DNA of 64,000 nucleotides from contig JAJDEB010000023.1 of assembly GCA_029260015.1 (NCBI GenBank), positions 695,256 to 759,255 of the forward strand. Reading direction: 5' to 3'. Position 1 is the stretch's first letter. Every line of letters starts with the position of its first letter. Made by a program: the position numbers and the translations under genes. This DNA comes from Phycisphaerae bacterium (GTDB lineage: Bacteria; Planctomycetota; Phycisphaerae; UBA1845). The notes under the pieces were generated by a model that made no database searches, had not been told where the DNA came from, and saw only the letters and a list, made by a program, of their open reading frames with translations. Below are positions 1 to 8,346 of the stretch, one piece after another.

Positions 1-1457
1 CCGCCGAAACCCTGCGCAGCGATCTTCAAATTAAACTCGAAATCGAAAACGTCTCCGCCCAATCGCATAACGTGATCGTGGTCGAACGCGGACCGATCGG
101 ACTGCTTTCGCAAGGTACCTTCATGCCTGACCAAAAGGTCTACGCGGCATGGCGATCCGAAGGCTTGATCGAACTCGAGGCCATGATCTTCAAGGAAATC
201 GGCAAGAGCAAGGAATACAGCCTCTACGCAGCCGACAAGCAGCCCGGCGAATCACTGGAATGGTATGCGGGCGGCAACCTGTTCTTTACCTGCACGATTT
301 GCCCAGTGGACGCGGAAGGCAAAGCCCAGAACGGATCGGTGGCCCAGGTCCAGGGGATCGATCTCGATGGCGACGCCGCGACGGGCGAAGACGTCACCAC
401 CGAAGTCTCCTCCATTCAGCATTCGATCGCACCGGGTGATTCCAAAACGCTAAGGCAAGCCGTTTATCTCGGGTCGAAAAATCGCGAAGCGTTCAGCCAC
501 CCGAGCAACTCCGATTACCTAAGTCGCGACTACATGCAGCAAATCAAGGAAGGGTATGGCTCGTGTACGTTTAGCGCCCTGACCGACCTGATGATCATAC
601 TCTTGAATTGGCTTTACACGATCACCGGCAACTTTGGCGTGGCGATTATTTGTTTGGTGGCGTTGGTGCGCACGCTGCTACACCCGATCACCAAAAAGAC
701 GCAGGTCAACATGGTCCGCATGCAACAAAGCATGGGGGCTTTACAGCCCAAGATGGAAGAGATCAAGAAGCGTCATGCCGGTGACAACGCGAAGATTCAG
801 CAGGAAATCATGAAGCTGTATCGCGAAGAGGGCGTCAATCCGATGGGACAGATGCTCGGCTGCCTACCGATGTTTTTGCAGATGCCGATCTGGGTGGCGC
901 TGTATTCAAGCCTCCGCAACAACGTGGCGATGCGCGGTGAACCGTTTGTCCTCTGGATCACCGACCTGACGACAGCCGACTGTTTCTACCACTTCAGCAA
1001 ACCGATCAACGTTCCGCTGATGGGCGAAATGACCTGCTTCCACCTGCTGCCAATCCTCGTAGGCGTGATGATGTTCGCCCAACAAAAGTTAATGCCGCGC
1101 CCCAAACCCGACCCCAACGTCAAGAAAACACCGCAAGCAGAACAAGCCGAACAAATGCAAAAGATCATGCCCTACATGTCGTTCATCATGATCTTCCTGT
1201 TCTACAAATTCCCCAGCGGCTTGAACCTATACATCATGACCAGTTCACTAGTAGGCGCAGCCGAGCAAGTCTACATCCGCAAGCACATCAAAAAGAAAGA
1301 CCTCGAACCACCAAAGGGAGGCTCCGGACCCGCAATGGGCAAGGGCCCCAAAAAACCAAAAGCCGGTGGCCCATCGTTCCTGCAAAAACTGCAACAAAAA
1401 GCAGAGGATGCCCAAAAACAAGCCAAGCAACGCAGCGGCAAGAAAGATCGCAGGTAG
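1..1457 (+). CDS. yidC: Membrane protein insertase YidC, 5' end missing
   Basis: YidC/Oxa1/Alb3 insertase, which places membrane proteins in the inner membrane with or without SecYEG. The reading frame is open from base 3 of the window, so the gene starts to the left and about 484 residues are visible. The first ~170 are the end of the periplasmic beta-sandwich domain typical of Gram-negative YidC. The core follows: a membrane segment ending in the conserved Arg of LVRTLLHP, a cytoplasmic helical hairpin (MRMQQ...KMEEIKKRH...LYREEGVNP), then GCLPMFLQMPIW and the last helices around FYKFPSGLNLY. The C-terminus is a long Lys-rich tail (about 60 residues), as seen in YidC forms that bind ribosomes. 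No terminator is visible directly after the TAG stop. Confidence 0.96.
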   Translation, partial: AETLRSDLQIKLEIENVSAQSHNVIVVERGPIGLLSQGTFMPDQKVYAAWRSEGLIELEAMIFKEIGKSKEYSLYAADKQPGESLEWYAGGNLFFTCTICPVDAEGKAQNGSVAQVQGIDLDGDAATGEDVTTEVSSIQHSIAPGDSKTLRQAVYLGSKNREAFSHPSNSDYLSRDYMQQIKEGYGSCTFSALTDLMIILLNWLYTITGNFGVAIICLVALVRTLLHPITKKTQVNMVRMQQSMGALQPKMEEIKKRHAGDNAKIQQEIMKLYREEGVNPMGQMLGCLPMFLQMPIWVALYSSLRNNVAMRGEPFVLWITDLTTADCFYHFSKPINVPLMGEMTCFHLLPILVGVMMFAQQKLMPRPKPDPNVKKTPQAEQAEQMQKIMPYMSFIMIFLFYKFPSGLNLYIMTSSLVGAAEQVYIRKHIKKKDLEPPKGGSGPAMGKGPKKPKAGGPSFLQKLQQKAEDAQKQAKQRSGKKDRR

Positions 1458-1494
1458 TTTCTCGTATGTTGCCAATTGCTCACAAAGGGTGGCC

Positions 1495-1520
1495 CGGGTC
1501 CTTTGAAGGGTGGCCCACCT
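1495..1520 (+). repeat. Left copy of a 26-bp inverted repeat
   Basis: These 26 bases match the reverse complement of 2211-2236 at 21 of 26 positions, with a shared core GGGTGGCCCA. Together the two copies enclose about 690 bp holding the 123-residue membrane gene and both 113-bp direct repeats. The right part runs into a perfect 8-bp hairpin at 1514-1533 (CCCACCTC, TTCA, GAGGTGGG). The pair could be the ends of a small mobile unit or two copies of a dispersed intergenic motif. Confidence 0.5.
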
Positions 1521-1533
1521 CTTCAGAGGTGGG

Positions 1534-1646
1534 GGAGGCGATGTTCATCGCCATATTGCCCGCGAGAATTTCACCAGCCCCGCCGGACATCGCAACAGAT
1601 TCGCAAAAAAGTAATGGGCGTCAGCGTTCGACTTCGAGAACACCCG
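1534..1646 (+). repeat. 113-bp direct repeat, copy 1
   Basis: The copy matches 2054-2166 at 105 of 113 positions with no gaps. It begins GGAGGCGATG and ends GAACACCCG. It includes a 7-bp palindrome, GGCGATG-TT-CATCGCC, which is less perfect in copy 2. It ends exactly one base before the stop codon of the minus-strand gene 1647-2018, so it lies immediately 3' of that gene. Confidence 0.85.
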
Positions 1647-2018
1647 TTACGATCCACGTTTCGCAGGACGAGGCAAGAGCGATAAGAATGACGTCATCAA
1701 AGCGCCGACCACAAAAAAGGTTACGATGCGCCATTCATCGTGCGAATCAATAGGCCAAATCGGCCAAAACAATATCTTGAAGAGTGGGAAGCAGGTCACA
1801 ATGGCATTGAATACCAATCCGTGAATCAATCGACGCCATACCACAGCCTGACTAATGACTATTGGGCCCAACATCACAATGACAAACCAGAAGACAAAAG
1901 TGCCAATACCAGCAAAAAGCAAGAATAAGCCTGCCGCAATAGCTACCAAAATGGTAGCAAGCATGCTCCATAGTCTCTTCACATAATCATTTTCACGTAA
2001 AAAGTCTTCCGAATTCAT
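1647..2018 (-). CDS. Small hypothetical membrane protein
   Basis: I do not recognise the family. The 123-residue product begins with a short charged stretch (MNSEDFLRENDYVKR). It then has very hydrophobic segments at about residues 17-36, 38-58, 68-86 and 97-115, so it is probably a three- or four-pass inner-membrane protein. The ribosome site is weak (GGTAGGG about 8 bases before ATG). The gene sits between two 113-bp direct repeats, with its stop codon abutting copy 1, and codes on the strand opposite to yidC. The flanking repeats suggest it arrived or was duplicated as a unit. Confidence 0.55.
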   Translation of the reverse strand: MNSEDFLRENDYVKRLWSMLATILVAIAAGLFLLFAGIGTFVFWFVIVMLGPIVISQAVVWRRLIHGLVFNAIVTCFPLFKILFWPIWPIDSHDEWRIVTFFVVGALMTSFLSLLPRPAKRGS

Positions 2019-2053
2019 GATTGGCCCTACCCACTAGCGATCAACTATGTCCA

Positions 2054-2166
2054 GGAGGCGATGATCGTCACCATATTGCCCGCGAGAATTTCACCAGCCC
2101 CGCCGGACATCGTAACAGAGTCGCCAAAAAGTAATGGGCGACAGCGTTCGGCTTCGAGAACACCCG
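2054..2166 (+). repeat. 113-bp direct repeat, copy 2
   Basis: Second copy of the repeat at 1534-1646. This one carries a perfect 6-bp inverted pair, GTCGCC and GGCGAC, around AAAAAGTAATG, which is decayed in copy 1. It lies 80 bases beyond the stop codon of the minus-strand gene 2247-2801, so each of the two unknown genes has a copy on its 3' side. Confidence 0.85.
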
Positions 2167-2210
2167 ATTGGCGCAGCGATTCTTATCATCGTCTACCCCA
2201 TGTTCAAATA

Positions 2211-2236
2211 ACATGGGCCACCCGTCGAAGAACCCG
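2211..2236 (-). repeat. Right copy of a 26-bp inverted repeat
   Basis: Inverted partner of 1495-1520 (21 of 26 matches), read on the minus strand as CGGGTTCTTCGACGGGTGGC and on. It closes the small island that contains the two direct repeats and the membrane gene. Confidence 0.5.
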
Positions 2237-2246
2237 AGCTGGCATG

Positions 2247-2801
2247 CTACATGTTCTCCCTAGAATTGACTGGGTAGATTTCAGACGGGTCAGGATCCGG
2301 CCCTTCGCACGAAAGCAGATCAGTGCATAACTTAGGCGAGAGTGTATCGTACTCGGAATCGCCAAGCTTCAAATAAGCGTCCTTTTCATGAACGATGCTA
2401 ACAAACCACGGAGTTCCATCAGGCCGCAATAAACACAAATCTTCTGGCCAATCAGGCTGCAGCCAATCCCATATGCACCTCTGTTGATTCACTAACATTT
2501 CTGCGACACTTGGATTGAACTGATAGTACCTTTGCGATATCGCTCTATGGTTTTCCTCCGTCTTTTGCGAAGGGAATACCTGAGTACCGGGCCATCGCAA
2601 ATCTCGCCGCTCAAATAAAAACCAAGGTTCTAGGTTTACCAACAGTTGAAAGCAATCTAAATGCGAAGCTATCTGTGTCCGAAACACCAATAGCAACGTA
2701 GTTGCATCTCGTAGCCCGGCCTTTAGCACAGATTCAAGGTTCCGCCCCATGTACTCGGAATCAATTGTATATATTTTGCGATTTACCATTGCCACACTCA
2801 T
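2247..2801 (-). CDS. Hypothetical protein, 184 aa
   Basis: No family recognised. The protein is soluble-looking with no signal peptide or membrane span. It is rich in Trp, Asp and Glu, with a Trp cluster (CIWDWLQPDWPEDL) near residue 110 and an acidic C-terminus (CEGPDPDPSEIYP). A second in-frame ATG 12 bases downstream could be the true start; neither has a clear ribosome site. It lies beside the repeat island and 29 bases from the stop of the kinase gene, on the same strand. The long open frame supports a real gene, but the role is unknown. Confidence 0.5.
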   Translation of the reverse strand: MSVAMVNRKIYTIDSEYMGRNLESVLKAGLRDATTLLLVFRTQIASHLDCFQLLVNLEPWFLFERRDLRWPGTQVFPSQKTEENHRAISQRYYQFNPSVAEMLVNQQRCIWDWLQPDWPEDLCLLRPDGTPWFVSIVHEKDAYLKLGDSEYDTLSPKLCTDLLSCEGPDPDPSEIYPVNSRENM

Positions 2802-2830
2802 TGATAAACCGGATGAACCTGGACAGCCAA

Positions 2831-4009
2831 CTATTTTTTGATTGGCTCGTTGGCAGATGCAGCGGCAACTGCAGCGCCGATGGCTGGAGCGGCTCTTAGT
2901 CTTGAGGCTTTGACTAGATTTGGGTTGAGTTGGCCTTTTGGTGCGTAGGCTTCGATCAACTCGTTGTTCTTTGATTCGCTGATGAATGCGGCTAGGTATT
3001 TGGCGATTCGCTTCAACAGGTCTAAATTGCCACTTGGTTGACTGCAGATTTGGCCGAGGCGTTGGCCGATGATGACGCGATCGACTTTGGTGCCGCGATA
3101 CGGGTGATCGGCGTTTAGTGCCGCGTAGGCTTCGCCGCGATCAGTTAGGTTGGGGCGGCCCGTTGTGATGGTTTGCAATCGCTCGAAGATCAACTCTGCG
3201 GCTAACATCGCCACCGACTCCATCCACGACATTGCGATCGGTTGGCCGTTTGCTGCATCGACTTCCGGATACTTCGCACTTGCCTCCGAAGGATGGCCAA
3301 CGAGTCGATGGTATGTTTCGTTCATCGACTTGGCAGACACTAATTTCTCAAACGTTGGACCAAAGCTTGACGCGACCTGCCACGCTTTTTGAATCCAGCT
3401 TGCGGCTTCGTCGAAGGTGACTAGTTTGCCCTTGAGCTTCATTGCGTCGGCGATGCCGGTCCCTGCTCCCATGTAGTACGCGTTGTCCACGTCGCGAAAG
3501 AGTCCGTCGCTGGCGTACTCTTCGCCGATTCCGCAATAGTCGGCGTCGCTGCCGAGGGCTGCGATTGGGGCGGCTAACTTGATGCCTGCCGCTTCCAGTT
3601 TGGATTCCAGTTGTTCGAGGTACTTGGGTAGACGCGGTCCGTTGTTGATCACCACGATGCCGCGTTTGCCGGGTGACTTCAAGCCGGGCATCCCCACGCC
3701 GATTTGAACGGGCCCTCTCGATGAGGCGCTATTGACGACTTCTGCAATGGCTTCAAACGCCGCTTCGATCCACTTGTCGGCTTGCTGCTTCTCTGTGGGT
3801 TTGATTTCGAGGGCGTTTTGGTCGCGTTCGCTTAACTGTTGCGGGACTGGTACTGGCACAAAACCTTCCACGCGTTCGTACACGCGGCTGGCCGATGCTT
3901 TCCCGAGTTCGAATTGGCGCTCGTCGCCAACCTGACGCGCGATCACTTCGTGCGCTTTGATTTCCGTCGCGCCGCCATCCACACCTATAAGAAGAGTATT
4001 GTCCGACAT
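2831..4009 (-). CDS. ROK-like sugar kinase of the ASKHA fold
   Basis: Probable ATP-dependent sugar kinase, 392 residues. GVDGG (residues 9-13) is the first phosphate loop. GVGMPGLKSPGKRG (104-117) matches the ROK region that precedes the substrate Asn. GSDADYCGIGEEY (153-165) corresponds to the ROK catalytic NDA...GE segment, and GAGTGI (181-186) to the second phosphate loop. The Cys-rich zinc motif of many ROK proteins is absent and the N-terminal insert is long, so this is a divergent member. I chose the ATG at 4009 because the family sequence begins there; the open frame extends upstream only into the glycosyltransferase gene. It starts 8 bases after that gene's stop, so the two are probably co-transcribed. 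The substrate sugar cannot be told. Confidence 0.75.
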   Translation of the reverse strand: MSDNTLLIGVDGGATEIKAHEVIARQVGDERQFELGKASASRVYERVEGFVPVPVPQQLSERDQNALEIKPTEKQQADKWIEAAFEAIAEVVNSASSRGPVQIGVGMPGLKSPGKRGIVVINNGPRLPKYLEQLESKLEAAGIKLAAPIAALGSDADYCGIGEEYASDGLFRDVDNAYYMGAGTGIADAMKLKGKLVTFDEAASWIQKAWQVASSFGPTFEKLVSAKSMNETYHRLVGHPSEASAKYPEVDAANGQPIAMSWMESVAMLAAELIFERLQTITTGRPNLTDRGEAYAALNADHPYRGTKVDRVIIGQRLGQICSQPSGNLDLLKRIAKYLAAFISESKNNELIEAYAPKGQLNPNLVKASRLRAAPAIGAAVAAASANEPIKK

Positions 4010-4017
4010 GGTGATTG

Positions 4018-5613
4018 CTACTTGCTCTTGTTGAGTTGCTGCCGGCGGTGAATCGCTTCCAGCCGGGTATGGTCCTTGGCGTTGTTGTTGCGGGCGATCG
4101 TGACGGGGTCGATGTTGTGATCGGTTCCGCCGCTGTGGCGAATGACTTCGTAGATCGGATCCCATACGCGGCCAATGATGTAGCGCTCGGCGATGCGATT
4201 GACCAGATCGTAATCCTCGCCGTAATTGCGACATTCGTTGTCATCATTGACACCGAACCAACCGGCATCGGCGATGACCTTGATGTGCGCCGCACGCGGT
4301 GCGCCGGCTCCCCCGATTCGCAGGAGGTTGTTGCGCCCGTTGTCTGCCGTCCATTCACCGTGCGTCACTACCGGAACGTTTTCATCTCGAGTGACCTTGC
4401 CGGTTTTTTCGTCGAGTACCGAGACTTCGTACGAACCGACGACCATACCGATTGCCGGGTCCGAATCGAAGACGGCCAGCAGCTTCTCGACCGCATCGGG
4501 TTTGAGCCGATCGTCCGAATCTAGCTGCACATAGTACATGCCATTGGCGGCTGCTATACCGGTGTTCAAACACAACCCAAGGTTATTGATGTCCACAACG
4601 ATCAACTGCACCGGCGGTTTGCTGGCGTCGAACTTGTCACCACCGTCCATGTACTGCTTGACGGCTGGTATGGTTGGATCGTTGTCGCCACCGTTGACTA
4701 CGATGACGGTTTCGACGCGCTGATCGGTTTGGGTCTGCACGCTTTCGATTGCTCTGCCGATGAACTCCGGACGATTGTTGACCGGAATAACGACGCTTGC
4801 GATGCAGTCCTTCGCGTGTTCAGGCTTTTCACCATTGGCGTAAACGGGTCGAACGTGGGCACCCGGTTCGAGATACGCACCGATTCGTTTCAGATGACCG
4901 TTCAGCGCGTTCTCCATTTCGAGCTGGCTGCCCTTGTCTTCCATCAGATAGTCGAAGACGTTGTGCGCTTGCGGCGGAGCAGCCACCGTATAAAGCGAAC
5001 CGGCATAACGATTGCCAATATGGGCAACGCGCTTGTTTTCAGAAATCTTCAAACGCAGGTCGTAAACGTCAGCCGCGTTAAACGATTCGTCATAGCCACC
5101 GCATTCACGCATCGCTGCGGTTCGATACAAAATCGCCTGACCCATGTCCTCCCCGTCGCGCACACGACCAGGATGCCAGTCAGCCAGCTTGATCTCGTGA
5201 CGTTTACCGTCGCTTTCAACACGATCGTAATCGGCGTACACCAGATCCATCGGGTTCAAACGCGTGGCGGCCATCACCATCGTTTGGACAGCCGACTTGG
5301 TCAGCGTGATGCATTGCATCTCGTTGTACACGGCGAGCACAAAGTCAGTATCACACGATTTCAAAGCGGCGTTGTACATCGCAGCCCGATTCTTGAATCG
5401 ATCGGCGATATGGGTCACGCGGCTCGTATCGGAAAGGTTTAATTCGAGTTTGCAATCGGGTCCGCGACCATCAACGAGCACGACCCGGACGTCGGGCTGA
5501 TCCTGCCGCAAAGCCGATTCAATCGAATCGCACAGGGCGGACGCCTCGTAGGGGAGCTTGTCAGTGATCGCCATGACGATCGAAACGCTGGATTTCTTAA
5601 ATTTCTCAGGCAT
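4018..5613 (-). CDS. Tandem family 2 glycosyltransferase
   Basis: A 531-residue protein with two GT-A folds in a row. The first (about 8-250) has a weakened acidic motif, VYADYD at 125-130. The second (about 272-500) starts ASVVIPVNN and has a standard LDSDD metal and nucleotide-sugar site at 364-368, followed by GEDYDL. It probably transfers a sugar from a nucleotide donor to an envelope polysaccharide. The first domain may be structural or have another donor. There is no membrane span, so it would act in the cytoplasm. It is followed at once by the ROK-like kinase, which suggests one sugar-handling operon. Confidence 0.85.
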   Translation of the reverse strand: MPEKFKKSSVSIVMAITDKLPYEASALCDSIESALRQDQPDVRVVLVDGRGPDCKLELNLSDTSRVTHIADRFKNRAAMYNAALKSCDTDFVLAVYNEMQCITLTKSAVQTMVMAATRLNPMDLVYADYDRVESDGKRHEIKLADWHPGRVRDGEDMGQAILYRTAAMRECGGYDESFNAADVYDLRLKISENKRVAHIGNRYAGSLYTVAAPPQAHNVFDYLMEDKGSQLEMENALNGHLKRIGAYLEPGAHVRPVYANGEKPEHAKDCIASVVIPVNNRPEFIGRAIESVQTQTDQRVETVIVVNGGDNDPTIPAVKQYMDGGDKFDASKPPVQLIVVDINNLGLCLNTGIAAANGMYYVQLDSDDRLKPDAVEKLLAVFDSDPAIGMVVGSYEVSVLDEKTGKVTRDENVPVVTHGEWTADNGRNNLLRIGGAGAPRAAHIKVIADAGWFGVNDDNECRNYGEDYDLVNRIAERYIIGRVWDPIYEVIRHSGGTDHNIDPVTIARNNNAKDHTRLEAIHRRQQLNKSK

Positions 5614-5684
5614 AGATCGGAAACTTTTATTCGATTATGGTTATTTAATCCACCACTTGGAAACAACTGAGGCATGATCGTGGC

Positions 5685-6602
5685 ATGAATTCTTCAAATC
5701 GTACCCATCGAACCGCCGAACACAGCGATCTGGAGTCTATTTGGACGCTGTTCAAGGACGTATTGTTCCTCGATTCTTTCAGCCCGCAACTGATCGAAGA
5801 GAAACTGTTTACGAATCCAGCCCCAAATCGGCAGACCCACGAAACGCTTCTTAGCCTCGACGGCGGACAACTCGTAGGGATTATGCAGGTTGTCCGGCGT
5901 CCCGCAGATCGCAAAGGTTGGATCGGGCTGTTCGGCGTTCGGGCCAGCGATCAGCGAATAGGCGTCGCGACTGAGCTCTTGGATCAGGCGATCGGGATCT
6001 TCCGCCGTGAGAAAATCGAAGAAGTCGAAGTGCTGGCAATTCCGGGGAATTACTTCACGCCGGGGATCGACCCGCGCTACACGCCAGCCATTTGCTTTCT
6101 GGAGAAACGGGGATTCCAACGATTCCGCGATTGCGTGAATCTGGTTGGACGACTCGACGAACCGTTCGACACGTCAGCCGACATCGAGCGGCTCGAAGCT
6201 GCTGGCCTCGAAATCCGCAGGGCGATCGCCTCCGACGGACCGCTACTGGATGCCTATTTTTTGAGGGAATTTGGCGATGACTGGCGGATGGAAGCCGGGT
6301 TGGCCCTTGCCAGCGATCCGCCCGCCCTTCACCTGGCATTAAAAAACGGAGCCGTCGTCGCGTTCAGCGCCCACTCGACACAGAACCGCGAGTGGGGATT
6401 CTTCGGGCCGATGGGAACCTCGCCGGAGACGCGCGGACTTGGAATCGGGCGGGTGCTGCTGCATCTCTGCCTCAACGATCTTCGCGATGCCGGGCACAAG
6501 TCAGCCGTCATTCCGTGGGTCGGCCCAATTCCGTTCTATTCCCATCATGCCGGCTGCACGGTGGATCGCGTTTTCTGGCGATATCGCCTTCACCTCACAT
6601 AA
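5685..6602 (+). CDS. Double-domain GNAT acetyltransferase
   Basis: 305 residues forming two GNAT folds. The N-terminal one (about 10-135) has a motif-A-like LFGVRASDQRIGVATELL but lacks the full Gly-rich loop. The C-terminal one (about 160-305) has a clear acetyl-CoA loop, GTSPETRGLGIGRVLL. The arrangement resembles tandem GNATs such as mycothiol-synthase-like enzymes, where one half binds acetyl-CoA and the other has decayed. The substrate is unknown. The gene is divergent from the glycosyltransferase, with 71 bases between them. Confidence 0.82.
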   Translation: MNSSNRTHRTAEHSDLESIWTLFKDVLFLDSFSPQLIEEKLFTNPAPNRQTHETLLSLDGGQLVGIMQVVRRPADRKGWIGLFGVRASDQRIGVATELLDQAIGIFRREKIEEVEVLAIPGNYFTPGIDPRYTPAICFLEKRGFQRFRDCVNLVGRLDEPFDTSADIERLEAAGLEIRRAIASDGPLLDAYFLREFGDDWRMEAGLALASDPPALHLALKNGAVVAFSAHSTQNREWGFFGPMGTSPETRGLGIGRVLLHLCLNDLRDAGHKSAVIPWVGPIPFYSHHAGCTVDRVFWRYRLHLT

Positions 6603-6697
6603 GCACCCAAAACGGATACCCGAACGATTGGGCAATAGTTCCCGATTCCCGGATTGAGATTGGGGAGTGACCTACCAGTTATCGCAACGCCCAAATT

Positions 6698-6726
6698 TTG
6701 ACGACAATTCTTCGATCACATAATCT
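6698..6726 (+). promoter_or_regulatory. Sigma-70-type promoter for the RNA region
   Basis: TTGACG (6698-6703), a 17-base spacer and TAATCT (6721-6726) form a near-consensus promoter on the plus strand, about 100 bases after the GNAT gene. No credible open frame follows. The next features are hairpins and an intrinsic terminator, so the promoter should drive a noncoding RNA or a long leader starting near 6733. Confidence 0.65.
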
Positions 6727-6732
6727 CTTTAT

Positions 6733-7182
6733 TGATAACATGTTACAGGTTTTATTCAAACCATCCTCGGCAATGGCACGGGGCTTGCACATTCTCCTAT
6801 CGCTGGCGTTGGGGAACGCTGGTTGTTGATGGGGTTCGGAGTGAACTACTCCGAAAATGGCCTTGGGGAAGTGATGGGGCTGCGATGGGGCAGCCGAGTT
6901 GTGACATTAGAAAATTGTGCGGAAGCGTGACGTTGGGGGCGCTTCAAACCTGAGGAGGGACAGAGAGAAGCTTCGGGGATCAGACGTGAGAGCCGGAAAG
7001 TGAGCAGAACTTAGTCCTCCAAATTGGAATAGTCGGAAACCGCAAGGAACGTTTTGATTTTGCAGCAACCGAGCAAGAGAGAGCATTAGCAGTTCAGTCA
7101 AGAAACAGCAGAAGTGCAAACGAGCCGCCTTTGCCGCGGCCGACCTGTCCTGGGTGGACAAGTCGGTCGCGGCCCTTTTTTT
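6733..7182 (+). ncRNA. Candidate structured RNA or attenuated leader
   Basis: About 450 bases between a good promoter and a strong terminator, with no believable protein. Hairpins visible by eye: 6806-6810 with 6815-6819; 6835-6842 with 6848-6855 (8 bp, perfect); 6878-6883 with 6890-6895; 6922-6927 with 6940-6945; and a long-range pairing of 6954-6961 with 7014-7020 (one bulged G). The stretch is G-rich. I looked for landmark sequences of RNase P RNA, tmRNA, SRP RNA and 6S RNA and did not find them. Because the next gene starts only 102 bases after the terminator, this may instead be a riboswitch-like leader for that gene. The 5' end is inferred from the promoter. Confidence 0.5.
7134..7182 (+). 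terminator. Strong intrinsic terminator
   Basis: A 17-base stem, 7134-7150 with 7156-7172, has 15 Watson-Crick pairs, one G-U pair and one mismatch around a 5-base loop. It is followed by CCC and seven T residues (7176-7182). It ends the candidate RNA and separates it from the transglutaminase-like gene. Confidence 0.85.
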
Positions 7183-7284
7183 GCGCGGACCACGCCAAAA
7201 CCAATCAGTGGATTGAAGTGCCCGGGAGCGAATGTGTGCTATTGTGTGACTAGTGCATTGAAGCACCACAAGGAACGCGTACGC

Positions 7285-8154
7285 ATGGGTTACTGGATTC
7301 GCATTCACAATTGGCCACGTTGGAAACGCTTCATTCTTAAATCGCTGATCCTGGCGCTAACCGTCGTGGCTGTCTGCTTCCCTCACCCGGTGTTGCTCGC
7401 TCGGCATATTGGTCATTGGAGCGACCCCAATGCAATGATTGCCCCAGAGTCGTCAGCACTTGATCCGCTCGTCGACGAATTGATGAGCACGCTGCCCGCA
7501 AACGCAAACCGTGAAACCCATCCCAAAGAAATCCTCCGAGCCGTCGAACTTCTCGTTTACAAAAAACTGCCCTACGCGTTCGACTGGGACACATGGGGGA
7601 TGGCCGACTACATGCCGACGGCTAACGAAGCGCTTCAAATGGGGCGCGAAGATTGTGATGGCCGAGCCGTCGTCGGCGCAAGTTTGCTGAAACGCATAGG
7701 CTTTGAATCGCAACTCAAGACGGACGGTGCGCACGTTTGGGTCACGACACCTCAGGGCGATACCATGGGACCGGGCCAGGTCAGCATGATTGAAACGACA
7801 CCCACCGGCGTCAAAGTCAACACACGCTGGTTCTGGACCATGCCTCGGATATTGGCTGTGAACGCTGCGCTGTTTCCGCTGATTCGCGAGTTGATCATCG
7901 CAGGCGTTCTATGGATATTGATCCTCCACCCATCGATGCGACGACGTTGGATGTTGGTCGTCGGCACGCTTATGTTTGCGGGACTGTTTCTGCTTCGATC
8001 GGGCGGGAATCTTTATCGCGGTGAATCAATGTTGCTGGTTTGGTGCGGGATTATGGCACTGACTGCTGGCCTAATTTGCAGTCGATTGGGCCGACGAAAC
8101 CGGGACAATCCAGATTCCGACGCAGAAGATCAAGAATTCACCGGTAACGCATGA
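7285..8154 (+). CDS. Membrane-bound transglutaminase-like protein
   Basis: 289 residues. An N-terminal membrane segment (about 16-38) is followed by a transglutaminase/cysteine-protease-like domain. The probable nucleophile Cys is in GREDCDGRAVVGASLL and the His is in GAHVWVTT, the usual Cys...His order. Two or three further hydrophobic segments lie in the C-terminal third, then a charged tail. The domain probably faces the periplasm and may cleave or cross-link envelope peptides; this is inference. The start is fixed by AAGGA (7270-7274) ten bases before ATG; the open frame upstream overlaps the terminator and is not coding. Confidence 0.7.
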   Translation: MGYWIRIHNWPRWKRFILKSLILALTVVAVCFPHPVLLARHIGHWSDPNAMIAPESSALDPLVDELMSTLPANANRETHPKEILRAVELLVYKKLPYAFDWDTWGMADYMPTANEALQMGREDCDGRAVVGASLLKRIGFESQLKTDGAHVWVTTPQGDTMGPGQVSMIETTPTGVKVNTRWFWTMPRILAVNAALFPLIRELIIAGVLWILILHPSMRRRWMLVVGTLMFAGLFLLRSGGNLYRGESMLLVWCGIMALTAGLICSRLGRRNRDNPDSDAEDQEFTGNA

Positions 8155-8233
8155 CATTCTTGCAGTCGACGGACGAATCGTGGAAACTCCGAAGGGTGTA
8201 GAATTGAAAGGGTTACAACGCGTGGTCGTAAGC

Positions 8234-8306
8234 GTGCCACTGCTCTGTGAGCAGTGTTGTTGTCTTGAGCCATAGTTGAACCGCGCTGCTCACAGAGCAG
8301 TGGCAC
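8234..8306. repeat. Palindromic repeat, family A (double hairpin)
   Basis: Two perfect 21-base inverted arms, 8234-8254 and 8286-8306. Each arm is itself a hairpin (CACTGCTC-TGT-GAGCAGTG), so the element is a palindrome of palindromes, 73 bp in all. A single arm of the same family occurs at 52166-52188. It lies between the transglutaminase-like gene and upp, 40 bases before the upp start. Confidence 0.85.
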
Positions 8307-8346
8307 TTTAGGTTTACGCATTCGTTTGTCCAAATTGGAAATCGTC

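Noticed and set aside
1534..2801. Integron gene cassettes with attC sites
   Set aside because: The gene-then-repeat order is suggestive, but the repeat has no RYYYAAC/GTTRRRY core pair and no integrase is in view.
6733..7182. RNase P RNA, tmRNA, SRP RNA or 6S RNA
   Set aside because: The landmark sequences (GAGGAAAGUC, a tmRNA T-loop with CCA end, CCGGAAGG with AGCAGCC, a 6S-like long rod) are not present. A partial likeness to the SRP tetraloop at CCGGAAAG fails because the closing pair does not form.
6907..7308. Minus-strand open frame of 133 residues across the candidate RNA
   Set aside because: It runs through the terminator stem and the following gene's start, has no ribosome site and no recognisable sequence.
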